Shown here: piece after piece, positions 15,549 through 24,219 of the stretch
Layout of the letters: each line of letters begins with the position of its first letter
Position numbering within the stretch: the first letter of the stretch is position 1
Virus record (IMG/VR): IMGVR_UViG_3300048927_000250
Location: 62,001 to 126,000 of that record
DNA from: a virus
Length of the DNA stretch: 64,000 nt
Direction: 5' to 3' (one strand)
Program-made: the position numbers and the translations under genes
Notes under the pieces: model-generated
Seen by the model: the letters and a program-made list of their open reading frames with translations, nothing else
Databases searched by the model: none
Told to the model about the DNA's origin: nothing

Positions 15549-16850
15549 ATGTACAGCTTATACGGTTTTGTGGGTATCCCCAACTTCAAAAACAACGGAC
15601 CCGGTAAGACTGCCACCATTGGTGAGCTGGAAGATATAGGTTTCCAGTACAGTACCGAAGTCGGTACTTATCGCACGGGCACCTATTCCAACGTCGTATT
15701 TCACAGCATCGACTCGCGCCGCGACGATGTTCTTGTCGAAGTCGGATTGACGTATTACGATACGATTCTTCACATCTCGCAGTGGCTGTATGACCGGTCC
15801 ATTCAGGGCGCAGTTGGTCAAGACTCGGTTGCCCTGAAGCAGGCACTGACCGCCGAGTTCGGCGACAGCGTTGAATTCGTTGCTGTGGGACCCATCTTAC
15901 TCCAGGGTCATTACTACTACCCGGCAAGCATGGAGATTAAGGTTAACAACTCCGGCGAAACGAATGACTTGTTCGTCTGGTTTGCGAACGATAACTTCCT
16001 TGCTGAGTATCCGGGCAAGGAGTTCCGAATCGTCCCTGCCCTGGAACCCGTAGACCAATTCTTCAATCAACGTGATGCTGTCCTGGCCATGCTCAAGGCC
16101 ATCACCAGTGAAAGCCACAACGCCAAAGTGCAGGCTGCGATTGGTAAGAAACCGCAGTCGTACATCTGGACGAAGAACTTCAACTGGCACGACATTGATA
16201 ACGAGGACGTGACCTGGCCTGCGCCATTCACCGCGATTATCAACGGGCAAGCTGGCGTCAACATTGATTACATCAAAGAGGCGATTCGCGCGTACATCCT
16301 GGCAAATTCCGAACACACCGAATCCGAATGGGCTAAGGTGTTACCGGAAATCTTTACGCCAACGGAATTCTACATCGTGCCCATCTGGGACCGCTATAGT
16401 TTACCGAACCAGGCACTGGAGACTGGGGTTTACAGTCCGACCATCCCGTATTCGGACCAGATGACGTATGCCCTGAAGTACTTTAAAGGCTACCTCCCTG
16501 CGCACATTACGGCAAACCTCTGCGTTACAAGTTGCTCATATCAGTCGTTGCAGTTCCTCAGTTGCGGGAACCAGTTGAACTACGGTGCCGATACCCGCTT
16601 CGACCGCGAGTGGCCTAAGTACGCGAACGTACCGCCGGTCTCCGCTGAATTTGCGAAACTGCCGCCCGACACCCAGACGTTCATCACGAAGTTAATTACC
16701 CTTCTGATGGCCGCCGAGGTGGCAACGCCGCAGAGCATCATACCGACTGACATGACTCGTACGCAACGTGACGGGGTATATTACCTCACAACAACCGTCG
16801 GAGCAGTGCAGTACCTGGTACCAATTAAGCAAGGCTTTGCTCTGAGCTAA
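15549..16850 (+). CDS. Possible virion protein, 433 aa
   Basis: Start ATG 15549 after CGGAG. Beta-rich, aromatic-rich protein without signal peptide or membrane segment, rich in Tyr/Phe/Asn (MYSLYGFVGIPNFKNNGPG; YYPASMEIKVNNSGE; RYSLPNQALETGVY). Composition and size fit a tail or head accessory protein. It forms a two-gene plus-strand unit with 16861-17478. No family recognised. Confidence 0.45.
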   Translation: MYSLYGFVGIPNFKNNGPGKTATIGELEDIGFQYSTEVGTYRTGTYSNVVFHSIDSRRDDVLVEVGLTYYDTILHISQWLYDRSIQGAVGQDSVALKQALTAEFGDSVEFVAVGPILLQGHYYYPASMEIKVNNSGETNDLFVWFANDNFLAEYPGKEFRIVPALEPVDQFFNQRDAVLAMLKAITSESHNAKVQAAIGKKPQSYIWTKNFNWHDIDNEDVTWPAPFTAIINGQAGVNIDYIKEAIRAYILANSEHTESEWAKVLPEIFTPTEFYIVPIWDRYSLPNQALETGVYSPTIPYSDQMTYALKYFKGYLPAHITANLCVTSCSYQSLQFLSCGNQLNYGADTRFDREWPKYANVPPVSAEFAKLPPDTQTFITKLITLLMAAEVATPQSIIPTDMTRTQRDGVYYLTTTVGAVQYLVPIKQGFALS

Positions 16851-16860
16851 GGGGTTTCTG

Positions 16861-17478
16861 ATGGCAACGAGAATCACGCCGTTACCAAACATGCGCGGGT
16901 TGTACACACTGCGGATGCCATGGACAACGGACAACAAGGTCTTGTACACCTGTACGGCCCTGCGTACCTTTAGGGAATTGATTGCAAACGGCAATGACGT
17001 GTTCGTCACGTATTACCAGCCGAAGGGGTTGCAACAAAGCGACTACGAAGCTGACAATGCCGCCGGAGCAATCCTTTGTGTCTTGCAAGGGGACGACGGG
17101 AGTATCATTAATGTCCCGGACACCTACGTCGTTTCTTATCCTGACTCATCAGTGCCTGCTGTCGGCCACTTTGTATTGAGCGCGAGTATTGGACCCATGC
17201 GAATGGATGTCAATATGGACTTTTTACGCTCGAAAGTGGGAGAGGTAATCTCGGATACTATCGGAGTCGTCCCGGAAGTGTTCGTTGACGTCCTGGATAG
17301 CAGTACGGTCATGACACGGGAAGAATACGACGCTATGGAAGCGGCCCGCACTGCGGCTATCAAGAACCGTTCCACAACTTATGCCCTGCTGTTGCAAGAA
17401 CAGGCACGTACGACTGTCTTGCAGAATAAGGTGGCGGAACTTCAGTCCTTGTTAGAGCAGAAGCAGCAAAATCCTTAA
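16861..17478 (+). CDS. Unrecognised protein with C-terminal coiled coil, 205 aa
   Basis: ATG 10 bases after the upstream stop with AAGGGG. Beta-rich N-terminal 130 residues (NVPDTYVVSYPDSSVPAVGH) followed by a charged helix likely to form a coiled coil (AARTAAIKNRSTTYALLLQE, then LQNKVAELQSLLEQKQQ). The layout suggests an oligomeric structural or accessory protein. Followed by a strong terminator. Confidence 0.45.
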   Translation: MATRITPLPNMRGLYTLRMPWTTDNKVLYTCTALRTFRELIANGNDVFVTYYQPKGLQQSDYEADNAAGAILCVLQGDDGSIINVPDTYVVSYPDSSVPAVGHFVLSASIGPMRMDVNMDFLRSKVGEVISDTIGVVPEVFVDVLDSSTVMTREEYDAMEAARTAAIKNRSTTYALLLQEQARTTVLQNKVAELQSLLEQKQQNP

Positions 17479-17500
17479 CTCAGGAAAACAACAAAAAAAA

Positions 17501-17524
17501 AAGAGAGGGCGAAAGCCCTCTCTT
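17501..17524. terminator. Convergent terminator
   Basis: Stem AAGAGAGGGC / GCCCTCTCTT with GAAA loop, preceded by a 10-base A-run and followed by ATTCTGCTTTTTT. Serves the convergent genes on both sides. Confidence 0.85.
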
Positions 17525-17535
17525 ATTCTGCTTTT

Positions 17536-18171
17536 TTATTCTGCTTCTTCGCTGAACATTGGGTTGTCAGCATCGCGAAGTGCCGTCAGCGTTTGGTGCA
17601 GACGGGAGTTGATGTACACGCGGGAGTCGATTTCGTTGTGGCCGTAGCCGAACGGACCACCGAAACGGTAGCGGTTACTGTTCGTAAAGTTCTGCGGGTA
17701 GTAGCCGTGGATAACACATTGGCGCAGCTCTGGGTAGATGCTGTAGACCTTGTGGTCCAGACAGAACTGATTGAAAGCTTTCTGTACGCGGGTGCCGTAG
17801 AACACTTCGGTAGCATGACCTGCTTCGGAATGCAGTGCACCGTCAACCATCTGCTGTACCATGTTCTGAATCAGACTGATAGTTGCATCCAGTTCCCGGG
17901 AGTCGTACTTGTGCTGCAAGTCCAGAGACCAGTCTTTCACCACGCGAATGATTTCACGGAAACCACCAACGGTTTGCGGCAGACCGGTAATGTCGATTTT
18001 CGGTGCGTTGGTTTCAATAGCGTGTTCCGCCAGACGCTCGCACAGTTCCAGTGTCGCATCGTCTTTCAGACGCAACCACACGGTTGCCAGACGCTCTTCC
18101 CACTCAGCCTGCGTGTACAATTCTTTTTCCAGTACATCGGCCAGGTCTAAACAAATCTTGCGCTTATCCAT
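17536..18171 (-). CDS. Unrecognised protein, 211 aa
   Basis: Start ATG 18171 with AAGGAT. Helical protein with a Gly/Tyr/Asn-rich C-terminal section (FTNSNRYRFGGPFGYGHNE) and an acidic end. Codon use is regular and strongly biased, suggesting good expression. Last gene of a minus run from 23111. No family recognised. Confidence 0.5.
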   Translation of the reverse strand: MDKRKICLDLADVLEKELYTQAEWEERLATVWLRLKDDATLELCERLAEHAIETNAPKIDITGLPQTVGGFREIIRVVKDWSLDLQHKYDSRELDATISLIQNMVQQMVDGALHSEAGHATEVFYGTRVQKAFNQFCLDHKVYSIYPELRQCVIHGYYPQNFTNSNRYRFGGPFGYGHNEIDSRVYINSRLHQTLTALRDADNPMFSEEAE

Positions 18172-18180
18172 TACCTATCC

Positions 18181-18852
18181 TTACAGTGATTGAAGTTGTT
18201 GAGTGATTTCACTCAGTTCATACTGACGATTCACGTTACGGACCGAGAAATCGAGAGTGTTGAGTTTCGCCATTAACGCGTCAATACGGATGACACGTTC
18301 GTCCATCGGCCAATACTGTTTCAATGACCAGAGTACCAGCGCCGTCCAGTGGAGCAACTTGATGTAGCTGTGTTGCACCGTGAAGTAACTGTGGACCACG
18401 TTACCGAGAGTTTGACGCCCTGGTAGTTTCTGGCGTTGGTTGAGCCAGCCGTACGCCTGTGCCCTGGCATGATGAACCACGCTGACTGCCGCATCACCTT
18501 TACGTTCTTTCCACACCTTGTTCAGGGTGGCACCGCCTTGTTCACCAGAATCTTTGGCAATCACGGTGAAGAAGTCTGACGTATCAGCAACGAAGATGTC
18601 TTGGTAGTTCACCCCCAGCTTCATCATATCTCTGACGAGGTGGTCGAAAATAAACTCGCTGTCGTGCTTGTACCACATCTGGTCGTAATTGCTAAACCAG
18701 AAGTGGACCTGTTCCATCAATTGTGGGCCCGTCAAAGCACCCAGTTCCCGAAGCGCGTCCAATGGGTAGATTTGTAAGCGGAGTTCGCTTACGTCAATAC
18801 CCTCGTACGTTTCTTCTTCGAGCTCTTCGTCAATCATCACTTTTTCTGTCAT
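18181..18852 (-). CDS. Unrecognised protein, 223 aa
   Basis: Start ATG 18852 overlaps the upstream stop by ATGA. Acidic first 20 residues (DEELEEETYEG), then a helical, aromatic- and His-rich protein (QVHFWFSNYDQMWYKHDSEF; VHSYFTVQHSYIKLLHW). No metal-binding pattern of a known type. Function unknown. Confidence 0.5.
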   Translation of the reverse strand: MTEKVMIDEELEEETYEGIDVSELRLQIYPLDALRELGALTGPQLMEQVHFWFSNYDQMWYKHDSEFIFDHLVRDMMKLGVNYQDIFVADTSDFFTVIAKDSGEQGGATLNKVWKERKGDAAVSVVHHARAQAYGWLNQRQKLPGRQTLGNVVHSYFTVQHSYIKLLHWTALVLWSLKQYWPMDERVIRIDALMAKLNTLDFSVRNVNRQYELSEITQQLQSL

Positions 18853-19202
18853 TTGTTTCCTGCCCTGTCAATCTTTAAAGAAATCGCTTCCGGCGTCATC
18901 ACCAGAACCTCATTCTTCATCATGGTGGGGTAGCTTGCGGCTACAATGTCAATCAACCCAAACATCCGGGTTTCGATGCGCAGGTGAGGACCGTCTTCAC
19001 GGTCCACTTGATTCCCGCCACGAAACTCCTGGACTAGCTTGCTGAACACCCGTTTGTCAACCTGGATGTTCATGGCAAGTGTAGCGTTACCGTCACCGTG
19101 CACGACATGTGCCGCGGGCAGCACAACAGCGTACTGTCCGAGGTTGGTCTTGAATGCCATTTGCAGGTTACGGTACGCGAATTGTATTTCTTTCAGGTTC
19201 AC
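18849..19202 (-). CDS. Degenerate relative of the nucleotidyltransferase-like neighbour, 117 aa
   Basis: GTG start at 19202 with GGAG. Residues 21-53 align without gaps to the 19206-19625 protein (shared AAxVVHG and NIQVD/DIQVD). The predicted catalytic features are lost: Ser-Gly at 28-29 is Leu-Pro, and the two aspartates at 43 and 45 are Ala and Asn. It starts 4 bases after the other gene, so both are made together. It is probably a non-catalytic partner or regulator produced by tandem duplication. Confidence 0.6.
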   Translation of the reverse strand: MNLKEIQFAYRNLQMAFKTNLGQYAVVLPAAHVVHGDGNATLAMNIQVDKRVFSKLVQEFRGGNQVDREDGPHLRIETRMFGLIDIVAASYPTMMKNEVLVMTPEAISLKIDRAGNK

Positions 19203-19205
19203 TGA

Positions 19206-19625
19206 TTAATTCTCCTTAGTTTCTTCCAGGTGTGCGGCAATAAGTTCGAGGTCGAAGGCATCTTTACGACGCCCCCAAACCTCTTTCGCACGAGCAATAC
19301 TGTCCAGTGTCTGCACATGGACGCCGTCAACCATTTCGGTATGGAAGCGGGTGTTGGTAATCTTCACACGGTAATCGTCCCCTTCTGGTCCTACCGTGAA
19401 AGATAAGAATTGGGGGAAGCCGTGCACGTACTGCATGTTGGCACCAAAGCGCCACTCGAGTGAGTGCCAGACTTCCTCGTCCACTTGGATGTCGATGTCG
19501 GTACAATTGTCGCGCACCCCGTGGACGACTAACGCTGCTCCTGAGGTGAGCGCAAAGTTACCTAACGACCGTGGAAGTTGTGCAACGAATTGGTCCAGAG
19601 TTTCTAAAACTTGGTCAATGTTCAT
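19206..19625 (-). CDS. Nucleotidyltransferase-like protein, 139 aa
   Basis: The sequence has the minimal nucleotidyltransferase pattern: ALTSGAALVVHG (25-36, with Ser-Gly), then CTDIDIQVD (41-49) carrying the D-x-D pair D43/D45 and D49. The C-terminal part (VQTLDSIARAKEVWGRRKDAFDL) is typical of MNT/AbiEii-type toxin-related nucleotidyltransferases, where it follows the third acidic strand. Known relatives add nucleotides to tRNA, RNA or protein. The target here is unknown. No matching HEPN partner is next to it; the neighbour is a degenerate copy of itself. Confidence 0.55.
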   Translation of the reverse strand: MNIDQVLETLDQFVAQLPRSLGNFALTSGAALVVHGVRDNCTDIDIQVDEEVWHSLEWRFGANMQYVHGFPQFLSFTVGPEGDDYRVKITNTRFHTEMVDGVHVQTLDSIARAKEVWGRRKDAFDLELIAAHLEETKEN

Positions 19626-19680
19626 CTTCTTTCCTTAAGCAGGTGTTGGTATTTGCGATATAGTTGGTTTGGTCACCCCA

Positions 19681-19688
19681 GTTATATA
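19681..19688 (-). promoter_or_regulatory. Promoter candidate (TATATAAC)
   Basis: Minus-strand AGTCTATATAACTG, 56 bases upstream of ATG 19625, one base from the TATATTAC octamer at 20622-20629. Confidence 0.4.
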
Positions 19689-19692
19689 GACT

Positions 19693-20286
19693 TTAAATGT
19701 GCTTAGACCACGCTTTCTGGGCGCTGTATTCCAGCCCCGTCATCATGTTCTTTAGCAGCACATCCCGTAATGCTGAGTCAGGTCCCCCGACGGTGTAGTA
19801 CGTTACCGCACCCTGTTCCAGTCCACGCATGTACTGATGATGGCGTTCTGGGTGAGTGAAGGTAGTTTGTGGAGTGGTGTTTCGAAACGGGAAGAGGTGC
19901 CAAGTAACTTTGTTCAACCGTATTGGTTGACGAATGATACACGGCATGGCGTTGGGATACTTAGATGGGTCAGCTTCGTATCCTTTCATCGCTTCCAGAC
20001 TCGGGGAACGACGGTACGGTTCTTTCGGGTCTTTCACCAGATACTTTACCTCCGGGGCAATCTTGAGGAGATACGGCGGTTCATCAAACCCAGGGTAGTT
20101 ACGGAGGAAGCCATCCAATGTACTGACGTGCTTAATCTCCCGTACCCGCCCGTCGAGTAACGGAGAGGAGGGCACACCTAAGCAATTCTCCACCCAGTAA
20201 GGGAAGGCATGATTCCAGAAGTTGTTTTCCCGGCGCTGCGCCTCACGTAAGACATCATCACTGGGCATTTCGAAGTTATCTGACAT
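19693..20286 (-). CDS. Unrecognised protein, 197 aa
   Basis: Start ATG 20286 overlaps the upstream TAA (TAATG). Soluble, proline- and aromatic-rich protein (NFWNHAFPYWVENCLGVPSS; KVTWHLFPFRNTTPQTTF) with a helical C-terminus (LRDVLLKNMMTGLEYSAQKAW). No family recognised. Confidence 0.5.
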   Translation of the reverse strand: MSDNFEMPSDDVLREAQRRENNFWNHAFPYWVENCLGVPSSPLLDGRVREIKHVSTLDGFLRNYPGFDEPPYLLKIAPEVKYLVKDPKEPYRRSPSLEAMKGYEADPSKYPNAMPCIIRQPIRLNKVTWHLFPFRNTTPQTTFTHPERHHQYMRGLEQGAVTYYTVGGPDSALRDVLLKNMMTGLEYSAQKAWSKHI

Positions 20287-20588
20287 TATACATTCTCCTT
20301 GCTACCCAGGTTAAGAACCACTGTATTCGCCCGCTCCTTTTCTGTCAGGAGACGGTAGTGTTGGTCACCACCGCCCCAGTTACGTAACCCCTCCAGGGCC
20401 AACAGGGCGTTATTCAGTTCGATGAATTCAGGGGTATAGACGTAATAGAGTTTACCCCCGTACGTTTCCGTCGTGCGGTGTTTCCCCGCCGCAATCATCT
20501 CTGTTTTCTTTTCCTGAAGTTTCAGGTACTCCACGTCACTTTCAAAATCGCGGAGGATGAACGGGACAACCAGATGGTTAGCTATCAT
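20286..20588 (-). CDS. Unrecognised small protein, 100 aa
   Basis: Start ATG 20588, preceded by a TATATTAC promoter candidate. Helix-rich with a Tyr/Lys patch (KHRTTETYGGKLYYVYTPEF). Coupled to 19693-20286. Function unknown. Confidence 0.5.
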   Translation of the reverse strand: MIANHLVVPFILRDFESDVEYLKLQEKKTEMIAAGKHRTTETYGGKLYYVYTPEFIELNNALLALEGLRNWGGGDQHYRLLTEKERANTVVLNLGSKENV

Positions 20589-20621
20589 GACACAATCCTT
20601 TTAGTTAAGGTTCTCACTTGA

Positions 20622-20629
20622 GTAATATA
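20622..20629 (-). promoter_or_regulatory. TATATTAC promoter candidate
   Basis: Minus-strand GGTCTATATTACTC, 34 bases upstream of ATG 20588. This exact octamer is the early-promoter core reported for phiKZ. It overlaps the intergenic space just after the SbcC-like stop (20634). Confidence 0.5.
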
Positions 20630-20633
20630 GACC

Positions 20634-23111
20634 TCAAGCGAGTTGGGCTACTTTGTTGTAATCCGGATGGGATTTGTGCAGACCCACTTCCAGTACGTCG
20701 TGGAAAGGTAACGCACCCCATGCTGCTTCATGGTGACTAATCAGGAACACTTGCGAGAAGACGTTATTCTCGATGAGTTCTTTCACGTAGTTCATGAGCC
20801 TGGTCTTGTGAGCCACTTCCAACGGCCTGTCAGTTTCATCCAGGAGTAATGGTGCTCCCTCCTGACCCAGCTGTAACAACGCCACTACCTTGAAAGCGAA
20901 GTCGATGATTTCCACCTGGCCATCGGAACATTGGTTCACGTCCTTCGCCGGGTGACTGTCATCTTCGTTTACCACTACTGGGAACACGTACGTCAGTTCC
21001 GCATTGTCATCGAACCCACACGGCATCACTTCCAGCGGTGTGGTCCAAATCTGGCGGATGATACTGTTCATCTCGTTGATGAAGTTATTGATGGCACCGG
21101 TCATGTGTTTGGCAATCAGACCGTTGGCTGGCGACAGTCCTTCAATCGCAAACTTATACCCCGCAATCTTCTCCTCCTCCAGACGAATCTGTTCCATCGC
21201 ATCCTTAATGGCTTCGCGGTTAGTGTGGATATCGTTCAGCTCTTTGGTGAGCGTCCCAATCCACCCCTGTAAATCCTCGATAGCAATTTTACGGATACGG
21301 TTGAACATGGCTTCCAGTGCAACCTGAACATCCCCACCTAATGCTTCCACCTGACCCGTCAGGCTGTCCACGTAGCGACTGTACATATCGGCTTGTTCCA
21401 GACGCGCCTGGTCGCGCTTAATCAATTCGTGGAGGTACACCCGAGCGTAGACCACGTCCTCAATTTGTTTACTGAGCTGTTCCATCCGTGCCCGTAACTG
21501 ACCAGTTCCCTTGATGTCCTTTTCCTGCAAGGTCAACAAGAGTTTCTCTTTGTCCGCGTGTTCACGGGAGAGTTTGGCGTATTGCGCATGGTGTTCTAAG
21601 TCAACCGCCAGGTTACCGGCAATCGACACCAGAAGCATCGGACTCTTCATGATGTCAGCGGCATGGAAGAGGGTGCTGAAGTACAACTTGAGACTAGGGT
21701 TCGACTGTTCGAAAGACATCACGCGTTCATACGCACGAATCCACTCGGTAATCTTCCCTTGTTGCTCCTCCAGCTCTACCAGACGCTTTCCGTAGGTCTC
21801 CCGTTGGGTTCGCATGACCCCCAACTTCTCGGTGAGCACACGGGCCTCTGAGGCGCGTTTCTCTTCATTCGAGGAGTAACCACACTTCGGACATTTCGCG
21901 TCATGTTCTTCATTGAGGTGGTGCAGTCGTGCCTCGGCTTGTGCAATCTCATTCTCCACCTTGGAGAGCAAGGAGCGACCACGAGACAACGACTGGTTCG
22001 TTTCGTGCAACGCATTGGCGTTGTACTGATTATCGGCATTGACGGGCAGGTTGAACAATGCATCCTGAAGAGACGGAAGAATGGCGCTGATGGAATCCCA
22101 CGCCGCTTCCGGGTTAGGGTACTCCATCCCCGGTTGGAACCAGGTGACATTACGGAAGCTCACCAACTGTTGTTCCAACCGACGAACTTCTTCTTCCAGG
22201 TTATCCACGGAACCGTCACCGACCAACTGCTCGAGGGTGGTATTAAGAGAATCGTACTGTTCCTGATACGCTTTCTCTTTGGTGGCATACTCCTGGTACT
22301 CCAGTTGCAGTCCACCCAGACGGTCCGTGTACATGTCACGGTTAGACGCATCGAGAGGCGCATCCGGAATTAACTTCTTCCCGTGCTCCAGTGCTTTATC
22401 CCCGATGGTCTCCAAACGCGCTACAATCGCTTCTAAGGCGTCGGCATGTTTGTCTTCAATATCAGGTCGGTACTCTTGCAGAAGCTCTGTAACCGTGTCC
22501 TGGTAGCCTTTAAGGCGTTGCTTGAGGACTTCGTGCTCCTCCTCGGAGATATCACGGGTCTGACGTTGAACCAAAGACTCTTCCAAGCCGCGTTTGTAAC
22601 CGACCGCATCACGCAACTTCCCTTTCAGGCGGTTGTAGACCTTATACGCAAACGTAACGTCTGTTCCGCCAATACGGGAGAACAACTCCTGACGTTTCGC
22701 AGGCCCCAGGCGTGTCAGACGGATTTCCCCGGTGAGGATTTCGTGAACGTCTTGAGTGTAGTTAAATTCCAGGGCGTACAAATCCCGCTGGACGGTACGG
22801 GTACCGCCTTCGTTCAATTCCCGTCCGTTCTTTTTAAACGAGTAGCGCACGCCTTTACCTGCGGCTTCGGCGACTATTTCGTAGTCGGATTCATTTGCGT
22901 GTATTTTTGTACGCATGAATCCTTGTTTATGAAAGTCCCCTGCCTCGGGGTTGTATGACGTCAGCATTTTGAGGAGTGTACTCTTACCTGAACCATTCTT
23001 TCCAACAATCACTTGATACGGAGATTGGGGACGGTAAAGGATGCGGCTGACAGCATTCAGCATCAGACGTTTGTTTTTCACTACCTCGGATTCGGTTATC
23101 CGGTAAGCCAT
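20634..23111 (-). CDS. SbcC/Rad50/T4 gp46-like recombination ATPase, 825 aa
   Basis: A full SMC-type ATPase: Walker A GKNGSGKST (37-45), long coiled-coil arms, a zinc hook CPKC (C407 and C410), the signature CSDGQ (728-732) where SbcC family members have a related motif, and Walker B LLLDE (D758/E759). It works with an SbcD/gp47-type nuclease to process DNA ends in replication and recombination. No nuclease partner is in the window, so it should be elsewhere in the genome. Start ATG 23111 after CGAGGA. Probably soluble, associated with replicating DNA. Confidence 0.92.
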   Translation of the reverse strand: MAYRITESEVVKNKRLMLNAVSRILYRPQSPYQVIVGKNGSGKSTLLKMLTSYNPEAGDFHKQGFMRTKIHANESDYEIVAEAAGKGVRYSFKKNGRELNEGGTRTVQRDLYALEFNYTQDVHEILTGEIRLTRLGPAKRQELFSRIGGTDVTFAYKVYNRLKGKLRDAVGYKRGLEESLVQRQTRDISEEEHEVLKQRLKGYQDTVTELLQEYRPDIEDKHADALEAIVARLETIGDKALEHGKKLIPDAPLDASNRDMYTDRLGGLQLEYQEYATKEKAYQEQYDSLNTTLEQLVGDGSVDNLEEEVRRLEQQLVSFRNVTWFQPGMEYPNPEAAWDSISAILPSLQDALFNLPVNADNQYNANALHETNQSLSRGRSLLSKVENEIAQAEARLHHLNEEHDAKCPKCGYSSNEEKRASEARVLTEKLGVMRTQRETYGKRLVELEEQQGKITEWIRAYERVMSFEQSNPSLKLYFSTLFHAADIMKSPMLLVSIAGNLAVDLEHHAQYAKLSREHADKEKLLLTLQEKDIKGTGQLRARMEQLSKQIEDVVYARVYLHELIKRDQARLEQADMYSRYVDSLTGQVEALGGDVQVALEAMFNRIRKIAIEDLQGWIGTLTKELNDIHTNREAIKDAMEQIRLEEEKIAGYKFAIEGLSPANGLIAKHMTGAINNFINEMNSIIRQIWTTPLEVMPCGFDDNAELTYVFPVVVNEDDSHPAKDVNQCSDGQVEIIDFAFKVVALLQLGQEGAPLLLDETDRPLEVAHKTRLMNYVKELIENNVFSQVFLISHHEAAWGALPFHDVLEVGLHKSHPDYNKVAQLA

Positions 23112-23154
23112 TATTCTTATTCCTCGTGAGGCTAAAGTTAAGCGGTCTAACAGA

Positions 23155-23187
23155 TACGCTTGCTATGTAAAAAATCATATTAGCGAG
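23155..23187 (+). promoter_or_regulatory. Promoter candidate before the spike gene
   Basis: Plus strand GCTATGTAAAAAATCATATTAGCGAGG. AT-rich block with CATATTAG 10-17 bases before ATG 23194. It lies between divergent genes. Confidence 0.35.
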
Positions 23188-23193
23188 GACGTC

Positions 23194-24174
23194 ATGGCCA
23201 GCAAAGAAGATTCCTCTCCCTGGAGACTCTTTTGTATTGGGGTGGTGGCTGAGAACAAACCCCTCAGTACGAATAACATTCTCTTTACGCCTTTAGAGAA
23301 AACCCCGCTGATGCAGGGTGACTTGATGGCGAATGCGCAGCAGATAAAAGTAGAAGGGACGGATGCCTCAGGGAACAAGTTCCAGGCCCAGGCAAACACC
23401 GACGCTGCGATGGAAGCGACCTGGCTCCCGTCTGATGCAAACCGCGACACGGCCCCCGATGTGATGCGTGGGGAGAAAGTCTTCATCTATCGTTACGCCG
23501 ACGGCAAGACGTACTTCTGGCGAGAGATGAACACCGACCGTAAACTGCGCCGTGGGGAAACGATTCGTTGGTCTGCCTCTGCAACCCTTGACCCGAACGG
23601 TACCGGGGAAGTCACCGAAGACACTCACTACCTCTTTGAACTCTCTGGACACACCGGGGCGATTAACCTACTCACCAGTCAGGCAAATGGTGAGAAGAGT
23701 CGTTACCAGTTTACCATCGACGGAAAAGGGGGTTTGATTCTCTTGGGGGATGGTGAAGGGAACCGCTTCAGTCTGGACACGGTTAACACGGTGGTACAGT
23801 TAATGAACGCCATGGAAACAGTGCTTCAATTGAACCAACGTGACTTTCTTGTCTCGGCGGATGAAGATGGGGTGATGCAATTTGCCCGGATGTTAATCGA
23901 CCTGAAACAGAACGGGACGATTCAAGCCAAAGACTTCATCAAGATTCTCGGCGGGAAACGTATCGAGTTAGAAGCCATCGACATCCTGTTAAACGGTATC
24001 CTGCACCTGAACGGTCCGATTGTTCAGGACGACGGTGTGGCAGGTGGTTACGTGGCGCAGATGAAGGGGCCGCTTACCGTGGAGAAAGAAGGTACGTTCA
24101 ACAACGTCTCCGTCTCCGGTCACGACCACGACGAGACTGGCAGCAGAACCAAAAAACCCAACCAGGGAACATAA
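23194..24174 (+). CDS. Central tail spike (membrane-piercing tip) candidate, 326 aa
   Basis: The C-terminal end has GHDHDETGSRTKKPNQ with an HxH motif (H310, H312). In P2 gpV and phi92 gp138 such histidines hold an iron ion at the needle tip. Before it, residues 150-300 contain beta-strand repeats suited to a three-stranded beta-helix (LLNGILHLNGPIVQDDG, KGPLTVEKEGTFNNVSVSG). The N-terminal half with FIYRYADGKTYFWREM could be the OB-like domain. Length agrees with simple spikes. Monocistronic, next to the fibre genes. Assignment rests on layout and motif only; the tip could also be a fibre-tip protein. Confidence 0.65.
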   Translation: MASKEDSSPWRLFCIGVVAENKPLSTNNILFTPLEKTPLMQGDLMANAQQIKVEGTDASGNKFQAQANTDAAMEATWLPSDANRDTAPDVMRGEKVFIYRYADGKTYFWREMNTDRKLRRGETIRWSASATLDPNGTGEVTEDTHYLFELSGHTGAINLLTSQANGEKSRYQFTIDGKGGLILLGDGEGNRFSLDTVNTVVQLMNAMETVLQLNQRDFLVSADEDGVMQFARMLIDLKQNGTIQAKDFIKILGGKRIELEAIDILLNGILHLNGPIVQDDGVAGGYVAQMKGPLTVEKEGTFNNVSVSGHDHDETGSRTKKPNQGT

Positions 24175-24181
24175 GAGCACT

Positions 24182-24205
24182 CCTCCTGCCTTTCGGGGCA
24201 GGAGG
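24182..24205. terminator. Convergent terminator
   Basis: Stem CCTCCTGCC / GGCAGGAGG with six-base loop, followed by AGGCTTTATGC. Serves the spike and the 24220-26040 fibre gene. Confidence 0.8.
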
Positions 24206-24219
24206 AGGCTTTATGCTGC

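Noticed and set aside
16777-16784. TATATTAC on the plus strand
   Set aside because: Lies in the coding sequence of the 433-aa protein (codons for Val-Tyr-Tyr); could be chance, and no clear start of a unit follows besides a gene 77 bases on.
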